Made by a program: the position numbers and the translations under genes. The notes under the pieces were generated by a model. It was given only the letters and a program-made list of their open reading frames with translations. It was not told where the DNA came from and did not search any database. A stretch of 64,000 nt of DNA from Gari tellinella (taxonomy: Eukaryota > Mollusca > Bivalvia > Cardiida > Psammobiidae): the NCBI GenBank assembly GCA_922989275.2, contig OV277859.1, positions 87,416,198 to 87,480,197 of the forward strand, read 5' to 3'. Every line of letters starts with the position of its first letter. The stretch's first letter is position 1. Positions 19,636 through 29,841 of this stretch are shown piece after piece.

Positions 19636-20085
19636 ATGTAAATTCTACCTCCCTTGGGCATTTAGTGAGGGGTTCGTTTCCTACAGTGGTAAATGTTTTT
19701 CCTTTATTCAAGCAAATAGACGAGTGTGTCTACCTTATAAGTGTTGATGATTTCAGTAACGATCTTGGAAAATAGATAAGGGGAAATAAACCAGAACTAA
19801 TTATGTTTCCTATCGTCCACGGTTGTCTCCCTGACATTGTCATTTCATAACAGTTTTTCTGATTGCGCCCAGTGGATTCTTCCATATTGTGTTAGTCCAT
19901 TTTTATCGAAAGGGTGCCTGGTCTAAACTTTCCTTTTCGTTTTATATTGAAATTCCTATCGGCAAACAGTGTAGACTATGATAATAGTCTTCATTGTTTG
20001 CCTCTGTCCTAAATGTATTTTGTTCCAGAATGTCGTTGAATGCATTTCTACGACTATAATTATATGCGATTTTAGAAAATAAACA
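19636..20085. other. Unassigned segment
   Basis: Mostly unrecognised. Contains a decayed F8 core near 19963-20000 (gcaaacagtgtagactatga ... cattgtttgcc). Confidence 0.4.
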
Positions 20086-20679
20086 AGGGCCATTATGGCC
20101 CTACATCGCTCACCTGGTACACCATGTAAAATTTGACCTATAGTGACCTATATTATGACTGGACATCACCCACAATCTACCTCTATAGTGTTAACAAGAT
20201 TTTTCTATGATTTGACCTAGTGACCTAGTTTTTGACCCGACACAACCCACATTTGATTTTGACCTAGATTTGATGTAGGCAAACATTGTGACAATATTTT
20301 ATTCAGATCTAATGAGATTTGTAGCCTCTAGAGGGTTAACACATCCAGTTCAAACCTGAGCTAAATATCAATGAAGCAAACATGTTGAGCAAGATTCTTT
20401 AAAATCCATTGAGATTTGTAACCTCTAGAGAGTTAAAAATGTTTTTCTATGATTTGACCTAGTGACCTAGTTTTTGACCGGACATGACCCACATTTTAAC
20501 TTGACCTAGATTTCTTGAAGACAAACATTGTAATCAAGTTTCATGAAGATATCCAATGAAATTTGTAGCCGCTAGAGTGTTAACAAACCAATTGTGAACA
20601 CACAGACATACATACAGACAGACGACGGAAATCCAGAGATCCTAATAGCTCACCTTGGCACTTCGTGCCAGGTGAGCTT
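20086..20679 (+). mobile_element. Interspersed repeat of bivalve type (~594 bp)
   Basis: Starts aagggccattatggccctac and ends cacttcgtgccaggtgagct. The interior has two ~240-bp subrepeats with tgacctagtgacctag (about 20214 and 20454) and tagcctctagagggttaac-like blocks, then a cagacataca-rich stretch. I recall similar repeats from bivalve genomes; class not determined. No coding frame. Confidence 0.65.
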
Positions 20680-20688
20680 AAAAGTTAA

Positions 20689-20906
20689 CCCCCTGAAGGC
20701 CTTCACTGCCATAACGTCATCTTTTGCAACAATTTTTATCTGCTTTTCTTTCTCAAATTTAAATTTGAGGTATTTTGACTCAATAAATTTTGAATTGAGT
20801 GTCAAATAGATGGGTCTTGATCAGATGCTATGTTACGCGGTGTCTGATCATGATCCAGCAAACTATTTGCAAATAACTATTGTACTCGGGTAAGGCAGTG
20901 AAGGGG
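20689..20906. mobile_element. F1 foldback element (218 bp)
   Basis: TTAA at 20685-20688 and 20907-20910; right end aaggcagtgaagggg; left end carries an inserted ctgaaggc. Core A arms gatcagatgctatg / gcggtgtctgatcatg are partly decayed. Confidence 0.85.
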
Positions 20907-21066
20907 TTAATCTTTTGTAAGGTGAGCAGATTCTGTAATCTACTAGCAAAGTTGTTGTTGACTGCATTTCTAAGAGTATATGCCATGCCCTTTAGAAAAG
21001 ATTATCACTTACTTGACATTCAGAATATTATAATAATCCTATGTAATTCGGGCAGACAGGTCTGAT

Positions 21067-21131
21067 CAAACAGTGTAGACCCTGATCAGACTGCTCCTTC
21101 AGGAGCAGTCTGATCTGGGTCTACACTGTTT
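21067..21131. repeat. Isolated F8-type core hairpin
   Basis: caaacagtgtagaccctgat and near complement, apex ctgctccttcaggagcag. The apex differs from the usual F8 (gggctcc/ggagccc) in both arms. No F8 termini around it. Confidence 0.8.
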
Positions 21132-21229
21132 GCTCTTTCAGTTTGCACCTTTTGGACAACTTACTGTGTGATAGTGATTTGTTCTTTTTTTCTGGGTAGA
21201 AACAAAATGTTGACTGATGTGGAACATAT

Positions 21230-21390
21230 ATTTCTTCATGTAATCCATTTCCCCATAGTCTGAATTAAGGTTTGAAGACGGGTGTTCACTTAAAGTAGTG
21301 TGAAAGTAAAGCACCATGCATCTAAACATGCATTCTGCTTTACTTTCAGTCTGCTTTATAAAAGCAGACTATGCGGTAAACGTTGGGGTT
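21230..21390. mobile_element. F2 remnant
   Basis: Retains ccccatagtctgaattaagg and a core B hairpin with apex catgcatctaaacatgcat. Right side collapsed. Confidence 0.6.
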
Positions 21391-21721
21391 AATACAATAT
21401 TGACTGTATTTGTCTTACTAAGATACAGCATGGCTGAAATATAAACAATGAACCAATGAAAGTTGAATTTTTTTTAATCAATAAAAATATAGCAACTATT
21501 TCTAATACAGCTTTAGATAAAAAATAAAAATATTCATAATAAATTCTAAATTTAAAAAATAAGAAAATTGGTTTAAGAACACAGGGAACTCTAAATTATC
21601 CAAACCCACATCAAAACATAGATACACATTATTAAAACATTTCAACATAACAGGAAAACAAACCATCAGTAATTTCATACAGTGTAGACTTGTGACCATT
21701 CAGGGCATTCTCTATGGCATA
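21391..21721. other. AT-rich unassigned segment
   Basis: Very AT-rich (for example 21513-21562); no element ends or genes seen. Confidence 0.4.
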
Positions 21722-21725
21722 TTAA

Positions 21726-21968
21726 CTCATTCCCCCCTGAAGTTTTTAATGGACAATTCCAATTTCAAAATACGTCTAGTTCATTTTTTACTATTTAGGG
21801 ATGATTTTAACAATATATTTCAAAATGACAAACAGTGTATACCCTGATCAGAGGGCTCCTTATGGAGCCCTCTGATCAGGGTCTACACTGTTTGCAAAGG
21901 ACAAGTGCAATCCTCACAGGTAAACTGTTTGTAAATGATGAGTATACTCGTCACTAGGGTTGAATGTG
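21726..21968. mobile_element. F8 foldback element, complete (243 bp)
   Basis: TTAA at 21722-21725 and 21969-21972; opposite orientation to 19382. Ends ctcattcccccctgaag and ctagggttgaatgtg. Core gtataccctgatcagagggc and near complement. Shares its right TTAA with the following F2. Confidence 0.92.
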
Positions 21969-21972
21969 TTAA

Positions 21973-22130
21973 CCCATTACCCCAAGACAGGTGACCACTT
22001 AAAGCAGGTTGAAAGAAAGCAGAAGGTGCCTTAAGGCACATTCTGCTTTACTTTCAGTCAGCTTTAAGCTACCATCTACTAGGATGTAGAAAATGTTTAA
22101 TTCGGTACATGATTATCACTGTATAAAAGG
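21973..22130. mobile_element. F2 element, right end lost
   Basis: Starts cccattaccccaagacagg directly at the TTAA ending the F8. Core B present but with two arm changes relative to copies 2 and 3. The right terminus is truncated after ggtacatgattatcactg. Confidence 0.82.
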
Positions 22131-22329
22131 GAACAAATCCAAGATTGTTGATGTAATAAAGTTCAAACAAAAACATAAACAAGATCTGTGCAATATCAAA
22201 ATCATCTGTACACCATTACTTTTCCCTCATATACACACATGTATGAATACAAATTTACAGCATGGCTAACACGTTCTAACAATTATTCAATGTCGAAAAT
22301 ATCAACCCTTTCCTTCAGAATGGCATGTT
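22131..22329. other. Unassigned segment
   Basis: No element recognised. Confidence 0.35.
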
Positions 22330-22450
22330 CAATAAAAACTCTCTATTAGTTGTTAGGTGCTTTTAATTACAGATGACAGCTTAAAGCAAGGGGACAGTAA
22401 AACAAAAAGCTCCTTCAGGAGCTTTCTGTTTTACTGTCACCTTGCTTTAA

Positions 22451-22987
22451 AGCGACTCGCAACCAGATGGTGCATTAAAAATAGTAATTTGTAAATATGT
22501 GTCAAACGCTTATATAAATGGTAAAGAATTAGTTTAGGATAAGAAATTCTGTTTAAAAAAATGAATTTCAATAAAAAAAAATATTTGTCTCTGGCGGGAT
22601 TCGAACCCATGGCCCGGCATTGGCGGACAGAAGGCAAAATAGGGGAAACCGTTTAGACCAATGGACCACGGAACTATCCGTTTATCTCGGATCGATTTAA
22701 CGTATTTCAATGTGTTGCGGTCGAAAGTGCATACAACTTCGTAATTCGGCTCGTGTTTATGCCTGAGCCCGTGTAGAGAAGCAACAGCAACAACTATACC
22801 GTCTACTAGTCGGTATAGAAAAACGATGGAAAATATCTAAAAATCTAAGATTCGGTGACGATTCTTGAGACTTTTTTTGGACTGATCATATTTTTTTAAT
22901 GTCAGAAGCCAAATAATGCCACAAATTTGCTTTTATTTGAGTATTTTATTTTATTTTGACAAGTACACCATCCGGTTGCGAGTCGCT
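22451..22987 (-). mobile_element. F10 element carrying a tRNA-like sequence (537 bp)
   Basis: Starts agcgactcgcaaccagatgg and ends ccggttgcgagtcgct; TTAA on both sides (22447-22450, 22988-22991). Empty sites are at 49666-49669 and near 62425 in copies 2 and 3. A tRNA-like sequence lies on the minus strand (22588-22673). No protein frame. TTAA duplication fits a piggyBac-type element, although the terminal motif is unlike F1/F2. Confidence 0.92.
22588..22673 (-). pseudogene. tRNA-like sequence inside F10
   Basis: On the minus strand: A-box-like TGGTCCATTGG (22658-22668) and B box GGTTCGAATCC (22597-22607). The outermost bases TCCGTGG and CCAGAGA give a partial acceptor stem. The isotype cannot be read with confidence; the region between the boxes does not fold cleanly by eye. 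Confidence 0.6.
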
Positions 22988-23129
22988 TTAAGCTGTCACC
23001 AGTCTTTTATACAATTAATCATCTTTCTGGTCTTCATAGAGAAGTTTAAATGAATTCATACCTCAAGCTCACAGAAATTCTACTACCCTTTCCTGGTATA
23101 GAGCCAATGGGGATCTTTTCTTGCATGTT

Positions 23130-23470
23130 TGACAAGTGACTGCTTAAAGCAGGATGTAAGCAAAGTAGACATCTCTTAACCCTTTACCCCAAGAGCCTGT
23201 TTCTAGTATTAAAGATTGACCACTTAAACCAGGTTGAAAGTGAAGTAGAATGTGCCCTAAGGCACATTCTGCTTTACTTTCAGCCTGTGTTAAGCTTCAA
23301 TCTGCTATGATATAGAAAATATTTATTATTGTACAAATTCATAACTGTGCAAAGTGAAAGTATTTTCTTCAGTGGAGGAATAAATAAAAGGCATATTTAT
23401 AGGGTAATGGGTTAAAGGAGTGTCTGCTGTACTTCCAGTCTGTTTAATGCAAACACAAGTTTCTTCCTGT
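23130..23470. mobile_element. Core B hairpin split at its apex by an F2
   Basis: Left arm gcttaaagcaggatgtaagc...acatctc and right arm aggagtgtctgctgtacttcc meet at a TTAA that now flanks the nested F2 (23180-23411). The same arrangement is in all three copies. Confidence 0.78.
23180..23411. mobile_element. F2 foldback element nested in a hairpin apex (232 bp)
   Basis: TTAA at 23176-23179 and 23412-23415. Starts ccctttaccccaagagcctg and ends agggtaatggg. Core B apex gaatgtgccctaaggcacattc region. Confidence 0.92.
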
Positions 23471-23524
23471 TTAAGCAAACATCTGTCTTCAATATTGAAC
23501 ACAAGCTATGGGGACACAAGTTAA

Positions 23525-23768
23525 CCCTTTCCCCAATAGAAGCGACTTTTAGCGTATTTAATTTACTCCTCCGCTGAAAAAAATAGTTCCAGTTCATACC
23601 CTTATGAACAATTACGATAACAAATATTTTCTATATCCTAGCAGATGGTTGTTTAAAGCAGGCTGAAAGTAAAGCATACTGTGCCTTAAGGCACATTCTG
23701 CTTTACTTTCAACCTGCTTTAAGTGATCACCTGTATTTAATATTATAAACGGGTTATTGGGTAAAGGG
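23525..23768. mobile_element. F2 foldback element (244 bp)
   Basis: TTAA at 23521-23524 and 23769-23772; starts ccctttccccaatagaagc and ends attgggtaaaggg. It sits in the TTAA of a cTTAAagcagg arm; a core B hairpin (agtaaaacagaaggctcct) follows immediately. Confidence 0.92.
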
Positions 23769-23996
23769 TTAAAGCAGGCTGAAAGTAAAACAGAAGGCTC
23801 CTCATGGAGTTTTCTGATTTACTTTCAGTCTGCTTTATGTATACATATGTTTTAAACCTTTAAAGCACAAGGTAATTATAAAGGATAGAGTTACCTGAGA
23901 TGTCTGACCTGTCAGATACAGTATAAATCACCGGAGAGTAGCTGAACAACGAAATCTCTAATTGTTCAAAGTCCAACTCTATTATAATGAATTTAA

Positions 23997-24220
23997 CCCT
24001 TTACCCAATAGCCTGTTTCTAGTTGTGTAGACAAACAACCACATAAAGCGAGTTAAAAGTAAATCAGAATGCCCCTTAAGATGCATGCTGCTTTACTTTC
24101 AACCTACATGAAGCTAAGCATCTGCTAGGATATAGAAAATATTTCCTTTGGTGCATATTTATGACTGAATAAAGTGGAACTATTTTCAATAGTATAGGTA
24201 TAAATTGTGGGGTAAAATGA
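23997..24220. mobile_element. F2 foldback element (224 bp)
   Basis: TTAA at 23993-23996 and 24221-24224; starts ccctttacccaatagcctg and ends gtggggtaaaatga. Core B arms diverged. Confidence 0.87.
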
Positions 24221-24317
24221 TTAAATGAAACAAATGTCATCATGCATAGGGAAAATGACCTTAATACTTGACAAAAGTGTCATCACCATTGTTCAAAGAT
24301 AAAACAAAGCAGTTTAA

Positions 24318-24558
24318 CCTATTACCCCAAAAATATGCCTTTAATTTATTTCTCCACTGAAGAAATTAGTTCAACTTTCTCAAGTTATGATTGTGTACTA
24401 CATGTATAAGAAAATATTTCTTTATCCTGGCAGATGATAGCTTAAAGCAGGCTGAAAGTAAAGCAGATTGCACCTTCAGGTGCATTCTGCTTTACTTTCA
24501 ACCTACTTTAAGTGGTCATGTGCTTTCAAAAATAGAAACAGGCTATGGGGGTAATGGG
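24318..24558. mobile_element. F2 foldback element (241 bp)
   Basis: TTAA at 24314-24317 and 24559-24562; starts cctattaccccaaaaatatg and ends ggggtaatggg. Core B: gattgcaccttcaggtgcattc region. Confidence 0.9.
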
Positions 24559-24661
24559 TTAATTGACCTTGATAAATGATAAACAGTGTGTATCCTAATC
24601 AGCTAAAACACTGTCAAAACAGCTGATCAGTACACTGTTTAAGATCTGAAGTTTATAAATG

Positions 24662-24881
24662 AGCCATGCCATGACAAAACCTGCCTTATTGCATTGCAAC
24701 ATTTTACAGACCAAGCACTGTTGTCATCCCAGGCTCTGTATCTGAGTTTGGACTACACGGCCAAATACCTTATATAATACAGCTACATTAAATGCTTAAG
24801 AAAAACAGTGTTGACCAAGACGTAACGGCTGGTCTTGATCTACACTGTTTGCAATGCAATAAGGCTGGTCATGGCATGGCT
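24662..24881. repeat. Inverted repeat with ~32-37-bp arms
   Basis: Arms 24662-24698 and 24850-24881 (gccttattgcattgca / tgcaatgcaataaggc). The loop contains a decayed F8-type core (aaacagtgttgaccaagacg ... tctacactgtttgc). An F8-like hairpin also lies just upstream (about 24582-24632). Confidence 0.75.
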
Positions 24882-25025
24882 TAAATCTCTTTTTGTAAAT
24901 CGGATTCTTAATATAGCCAACTACTTTCAAAAGATATTGTTTATCAATTATAGGTAAATCAGTTTTTAAAATTACAAAATGTACATTACATAGGAATATG
25001 GTAAAATATAGTAAATATAAATTAA

Positions 25026-25231
25026 CCCTTAGCCTGCCACTCACGACTATAGCTCCATATGGAAACAGCTTGGATCCGGATGAGACGCCGAGTAACTCGG
25101 CGTCTCATCCGGATCCAAGCTGTTTGACACTCGGACAACATTTTCAGCAATTTTGAGCAACTTTGAAGCACTTTGAAACTTGAAGCAGACGAGAAATATA
25201 GCAGACGACAATTTATTTGGCGGGCTAAGGG
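25026..25231. mobile_element. F1 foldback element, complete, variant core (206 bp)
   Basis: TTAA at 25022-25025 and 25232-25235; ends cccttagcctgcc and ggcgggctaaggg. The core reads ggatccggatgagacgccga and its exact complement. It differs from consensus core A at several bases, matched in both arms. Confidence 0.94.
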
Positions 25232-25235
25232 TTAA

Positions 25236-25907
25236 CAATGGTTTATGTCTTGTACATTAAAACATTGTCAAGACTAAGACAAATTACACACTAGAGCAGT
25301 ATAATTTATGCTTGAAATTAACTATGCTATCAAAAAAGACATATTTCCTACACATACCCATTTAACTACCCTGGAAACTAAACACTACATTTTAAAAACT
25401 AGTGGCAAGATTCTTCGGGTATTGAACATGGTCAACTGAACAGAAAACCAATTTGGAAGAACATTAAACATACTGGTCAAGAGGTATTGTCATAATTGTC
25501 ATCTAGGATTCAATAGGTCAATCGTACAGAAAACATAGGTCAACTGATGAATGGAAAAAATATGACAGTGCCATGGAGATAAAAATGATGAAAATCATGA
25601 GAAAAAAAAAATCAAAGGAACACACAGGGAGTATTTACCCTTTCACTGCCAAATTATCATCGGCTTGATACTTCTCAGCATTTTTTGTTAGAAATGTTGA
25701 TTGTAAGCTTTAACGACAAGCTACCAGAGGGCACCTGCTGTATGTAACCGGGTGCGATGTCCTACTCTTATTATCGACAGAGCTCTCTGGTTCTTTCGGA
25801 TGCCCAATGTAAAGCACCGACACATTGGACCTCAGTTTCTAAAGTCTCATTGGAAGGATTTGGGATCTAATGTACCGCCTGATGTTTGCCGATGTGATTG
25901 GAAATGA
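25236..25907. other. Unassigned segment spanning the unit boundary
   Basis: Mostly AT-rich; an F1-type end (accctttcactgccaaatta) lies at 25638. From about 25710 to 25895 base composition is more balanced, with no hairpin or MITE end, possibly part of another old element. Recurs at 51910-52581. Confidence 0.45.
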
Positions 25908-26073
25908 AAAGGCTACAAGGAATGTAAAGTAGGTAAAACAGCTAACATATTAACAATGGTTAAAACATCACTAAAGACAGTAAAGAGCTGATAAAACGTT
26001 TCAAATCTACATAGTCTGCAGGGCTGCCATTTTTCTGGATTTTTCCAATTTTTTTGTATATTTATCCAAGCAG

Positions 26074-26265
26074 GTGGTAGCTTAAAGCAGGTTGAAAGTA
26101 AAGCAAAATGCACCTTAAGGTGGGTGGTAGCTTAAAGCAGGTTGAAAGTAAAGCAGAATGCGCCTTAAGGTGGGTGGTAGCTTAAAGCAGGTTGAAAGTA
26201 ACGCAAAATGCACCTTAAGGTGGGTGGTAGCTTAAAGCAGGTTGAAAGTAAAGCAGAATGCGCCT
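26074..26265 (+). repeat. 50-bp tandem repeat, copy 2
   Basis: Same four-unit array as 167-358, without visible change. Confidence 0.93.
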
Positions 26266-26272
26266 AAAAAAG

Positions 26273-26390
26273 AAGGTTTTGCAGCTATATAAAGGTTAGA
26301 CATAAATGTCATGTTTGGGGAACAGCGGCAAGGCTCGTTGTAAGGAGGGAGTCATTGTTGGGAGGGCCATTGTAGGGAGGGAACACTGTA
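26273..26390. mobile_element. F5 fragment, copy 2
   Basis: Counterpart of 366-483. Confidence 0.73.
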
Positions 26391-26432
26391 TAAGCAAACA
26401 TTGCTGACCAAGAAGAGAGATCACTAAATGCT

Positions 26433-26722
26433 GTGGCAACCGTGGCCTAGTGGTTAGGGCATCCGCCTCGGAAGCGGGAGGTCGAAGGTTCGAATCCCGG
26501 AGCCGGATACGGGGTTGGAACAGATGTGGCCGGTTGGTGAGCCGCCAGCTAGTTAAACGAATGGTTACCGTAGGCCTGTCTCTGCCAGATGCCCGGCAAT
26601 AAGAGAAGGGATTCGGGAGGTACTGTGCGCGCAAAAAGGATAGGTGTCTCATAAGCCAAACTGGCTGGCCCTTTCAATAGGGGTGACACTATAATAAACA
26701 AAGCCTTTACCTTTTTTTGCTG
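26433..26722 (+). mobile_element. tRNA-derived SINE, copy 2
   Basis: Counterpart of 526-815; the A and B boxes are unchanged. Confidence 0.75.
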
Positions 26723-26755
26723 TGTCTCATGAGGGGCCTACACTGTATAACTATA

Positions 26756-26960
26756 CAGTAAAACCTCGCTATTACGACCACTAAAACGAAGACTAATTGA
26801 GTGTTTAATAGACAGGTGACAGCTTAAAGCAAGGTGACAGTGAAACAGAAAGCTCCTAAAGGAGCTTTCTGTTTCACTGTCACCTTGCTTTAAGCGGTCA
26901 CCTTTCGTAAACACCCTAATAATAACATAATTTAGTGGTCGTAATAGAGAGGTTTTACTG
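26756..26960. mobile_element. F3 element, copy 2
   Basis: Counterpart of 849-1053; TA-flanked. Confidence 0.9.
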
Positions 26961-27218
26961 TATATAGTTTTAACTATATTAAGTGAGAAGGTTATTGCAT
27001 ATAATATAACATCCTAACATATATTTTACCATGTACAATGTACAATCAGACATCCATGAATTTGTAAACAAATAAACACAAACAAAAACCATGCAGAAAC
27101 CATTAAACCATAAAATTCGTAAATATTCTAAAGATGGACAAAAATATCTTAATTAAAAATCTATTTTCAACGAATAAAACATTATGTTAAGATAGCTCAA
27201 TTATGTTGGTAACTTTTA

Positions 27219-27463
27219 CCCATTACCCCATAAATACGCCTTTTTACGCCTTTAAATTATTCCTTCAGTGAAGAAACAAGTTCAACTTTATACTGTTATG
27301 TATATACCATAAGATATATTTTCTATTCCCTAGCAGATTATAGCTTAAAGCACTAGGCTGCATGTAAAGCAGAATGCACCTTAAGGTGCATTCTGCTTTA
27401 CTTTCAACCTGCTTTAAGTAGTCACATATTTTCAATACTAGAAACAGGCTACGGGGTAATGGG
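27219..27463. mobile_element. F2 element, copy 2
   Basis: Counterpart of 1312-1556. Confidence 0.87.
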
Positions 27464-27752
27464 TTAAGATATGTGAACATCGGCCACTTAATAAACAAAC
27501 ATAACAATCTCTAAAAACTACTTAACCCATTGCTCTACAGGTTTGAGTGTGTTTGAGAAAACCCCATTAGTTTGATAATGTGTACTAGCCATGCATTAAA
27601 GATATCAAATTTGCTTTTAGAAATGCATAAATATAAACTTATTGCACATGTTTTAGAAAAGAAACAAAAATGTACACATTATTTATATACAGACAAATTG
27701 ATAGGTTCTAATGTTCCTCAGAGCCCTAAACTACCAGATAATAATAACAGTA

Positions 27753-28131
27753 CACTGTTCCCTCTCTACAATGACACCCAATGGGAGACAAAAATGTGTG
27801 TTGTTCGAAGTGAGTTTCTTACAGGGAGGGAAAATTAATACCCTTAGAGTGCTTACATTTGCAAATAGTTTATGCCTAGATCAGACGCCGCGTAAAGCGG
27901 CATCTGATCTAGGTTCAAACTAGTTGTAATTAGTCTTGATGTTTCTTCTGTCAAAATGTCCAATAACGTAACTTTCAGAAAAAACAGCAAACGACAATTT
28001 TAAGTAGATGACATTGCAGCAGTGAAAAGGTTAGACATACACATGTAATTGTGTTATTTGGGGAAAAGCTGCAAGGATTGTTGTAAGGAGGGAATCATTG
28101 TTCTAGGGACTGTTGTAGGGAGGGAGCACTG
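27753..28131. mobile_element. F5 element, copy 2
   Basis: Counterpart of 1846-2224. Confidence 0.85.
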
Positions 28132-28164
28132 TACCATGTGATAATTCAACAATAACCCTTCTCC

Positions 28165-28409
28165 TGGGGCCCATTTCATAAAACTTCGTACGACAAAAAC
28201 GATCGTAAGTCAAAACTTTAAAATACATTTAATTTCTGATTTCTCTATCTAATCCTTTCTTGTAACATCTTTTTGGAATCGTCTTTTCAAGACGATTCCA
28301 AAAAGATGTGACAAGACAGGATTAGATAGAGAAATTAATAATTATTGAGACTTTTATAATCTGACTTACGATTGTTTTTGTCGTACAAAGTTTTATGAAA
28401 CGGGCCCCA
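28165..28409. mobile_element. F6 element, copy 2
   Basis: Counterpart of 2258-2502. Confidence 0.85.
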
Positions 28410-28432
28410 GCTGAGCAAGTTGCTGTTCTTAA

Positions 28433-28916
28433 AACAGTAACTCATTACACCATAGATATGCCTATTTATGTATTTAATTCATTCCGCCACTGAACAAAAT
28501 AGTTCCATTTTATACAGTTATAAATGTGCAACATAAGAAACTATGATATAATTATAAAACATTGCTTATGATACAAAGTTCATGAATGTATAAATTGGAA
28601 CTACAGTGTTCCCTCCCTACAACGACTCCCTCCTTACAACGACCCTTGCCACAGTTCCCTAAACAGGATAATTATGTCTAAGGCTTTTACTGCTGTAATA
28701 CCGTTTGCTTAAAGCTGTCTCTGCTGTTTGCTGTAATATCGTTTGCTTAAAGTTGTCGTCTGCTGTTTTCTTAAAGTTACATAATGGACATTTTGACAGA
28801 AAAAACTTAATGTTGAGTGACACACGGCTTGAATCGTTGTATAGAGGGAGCGCTGTATTTGCTTCAGTGGAGGAAAAAACTGAATAGGCTAAAAGACGCT
28901 TCTACCAGGGAAAGGG
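28433..28916. mobile_element. F2 remnant with nested F5 (28604-28855), copy 2
   Basis: Counterpart of 2526-3009 and 2697-2948. Confidence 0.72.
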
Positions 28917-29187
28917 TTAAAAATAATTACAGCCATGGGAATATTCATAATTACACAATATGGTAATGCTTTCATAATAAACTTATTGCTGTACATAGAT
29001 TTGTTTAAATAAAAACACAACTTACCAAAACAATAATTAATGTTTCCATCCAGTTATTATACTTCTAGTGACCGTTATCTAAATTACAGGGTAAGTAACT
29101 CCTACAATCATCTTCATACATTTTGTACAACATTATCTGTATTTCTATCATATTATATCCATGGTAAATATTTCATTGAATACATAC

Positions 29188-29378
29188 CAGAGCTCCAGAT
29201 AAGGTGAGTATTTCAACAAAAAATCTTTATTTCTGCATTAAACACTATGGTGTCACTACTCATTAGACTTGTCCTTTCAAGACGATTCTAAAGAGTAGTA
29301 ACACCATAGGATTTGGTGCTGAATGAGCAAAACAAATGTAAGATTTGTTCAATTTACTCCCTCTTACCTTAAGCCCTG
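29188..29378. mobile_element. F7 element, copy 2
   Basis: Counterpart of 3281-3471. Confidence 0.7.
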
Positions 29379-29545
29379 AAAACTTACTGTTACAATATCA
29401 ACAAGCACCTTAGAGCTGATATCCCCTGCCGCAGCGATTGTCGAGAAGAAAGTGGCAAACTTTACTGTGGGAGGAAGGGGCAAATGGTGTTCACCTTTCT
29501 TTAAAGACCAACATTGATAAACTTTTTACTAAGTTTTATAAAAAA

Positions 29546-29670
29546 TCTGTTCAATTTTCTACACAATAAAAGCCTAAACAATACTAAAATAATGCCTTTT
29601 CTAGCATATCTGAGTGGGCAGGTATATGTAACATTGTGAGCAAGTATTATTGTGTAGAAAATTGAACAGA
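29546..29670. repeat. 24-bp inverted repeat, copy 2
   Basis: Counterpart of 3639-3763. Confidence 0.85.
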
Positions 29671-29841
29671 GGGCTCCTATTGGATTTTTCATTGTTTTTT
29701 CTGTAGAGATTTCGGATTACATATGCAAACAGTGTAGACCCTGATCAGAGGGCTCCTATAGGATATTTTCATTGTTTTTTTATTGTCATACCAAAAATGC
29801 AACAACAGACTGGTTCAAAATACCTGTACTAGAAGAGTAAT

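Larger units (their letters stand above)
22330..23044. mobile_element. F3 element with degraded ends, interrupted by F10
   Basis: Core B hairpin cagtaaaacaaaaagctcct and near complement. Termini decayed (aataaaaactctctattag; ggtcttcatagagaag). An F10 is inserted at TTAA 22447-22450. Uninterrupted in copies 2 and 3. Confidence 0.82.
1..25907 (+). repeat. Tandem ~26 kb unit, copy 1
   Basis: Position 1 matches position 25908, and the match continues almost base for base. The offset is 25,907-25,908 up to about 12,000 and then shifts only where a transposon is present in one copy. Because the window cuts an array, the true junction cannot be placed; the boundaries follow the window start. This copy has the full long layout, with both internal direct repeats (6312-8118 and 18921-19635). 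Copy-specific insertions are F2 at 12174-12417, F2 at 18677-18920 and F10 at 22451-22987. It could be a real segmental tandem duplication or an assembly product of haplotypes. Confidence 0.95.
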
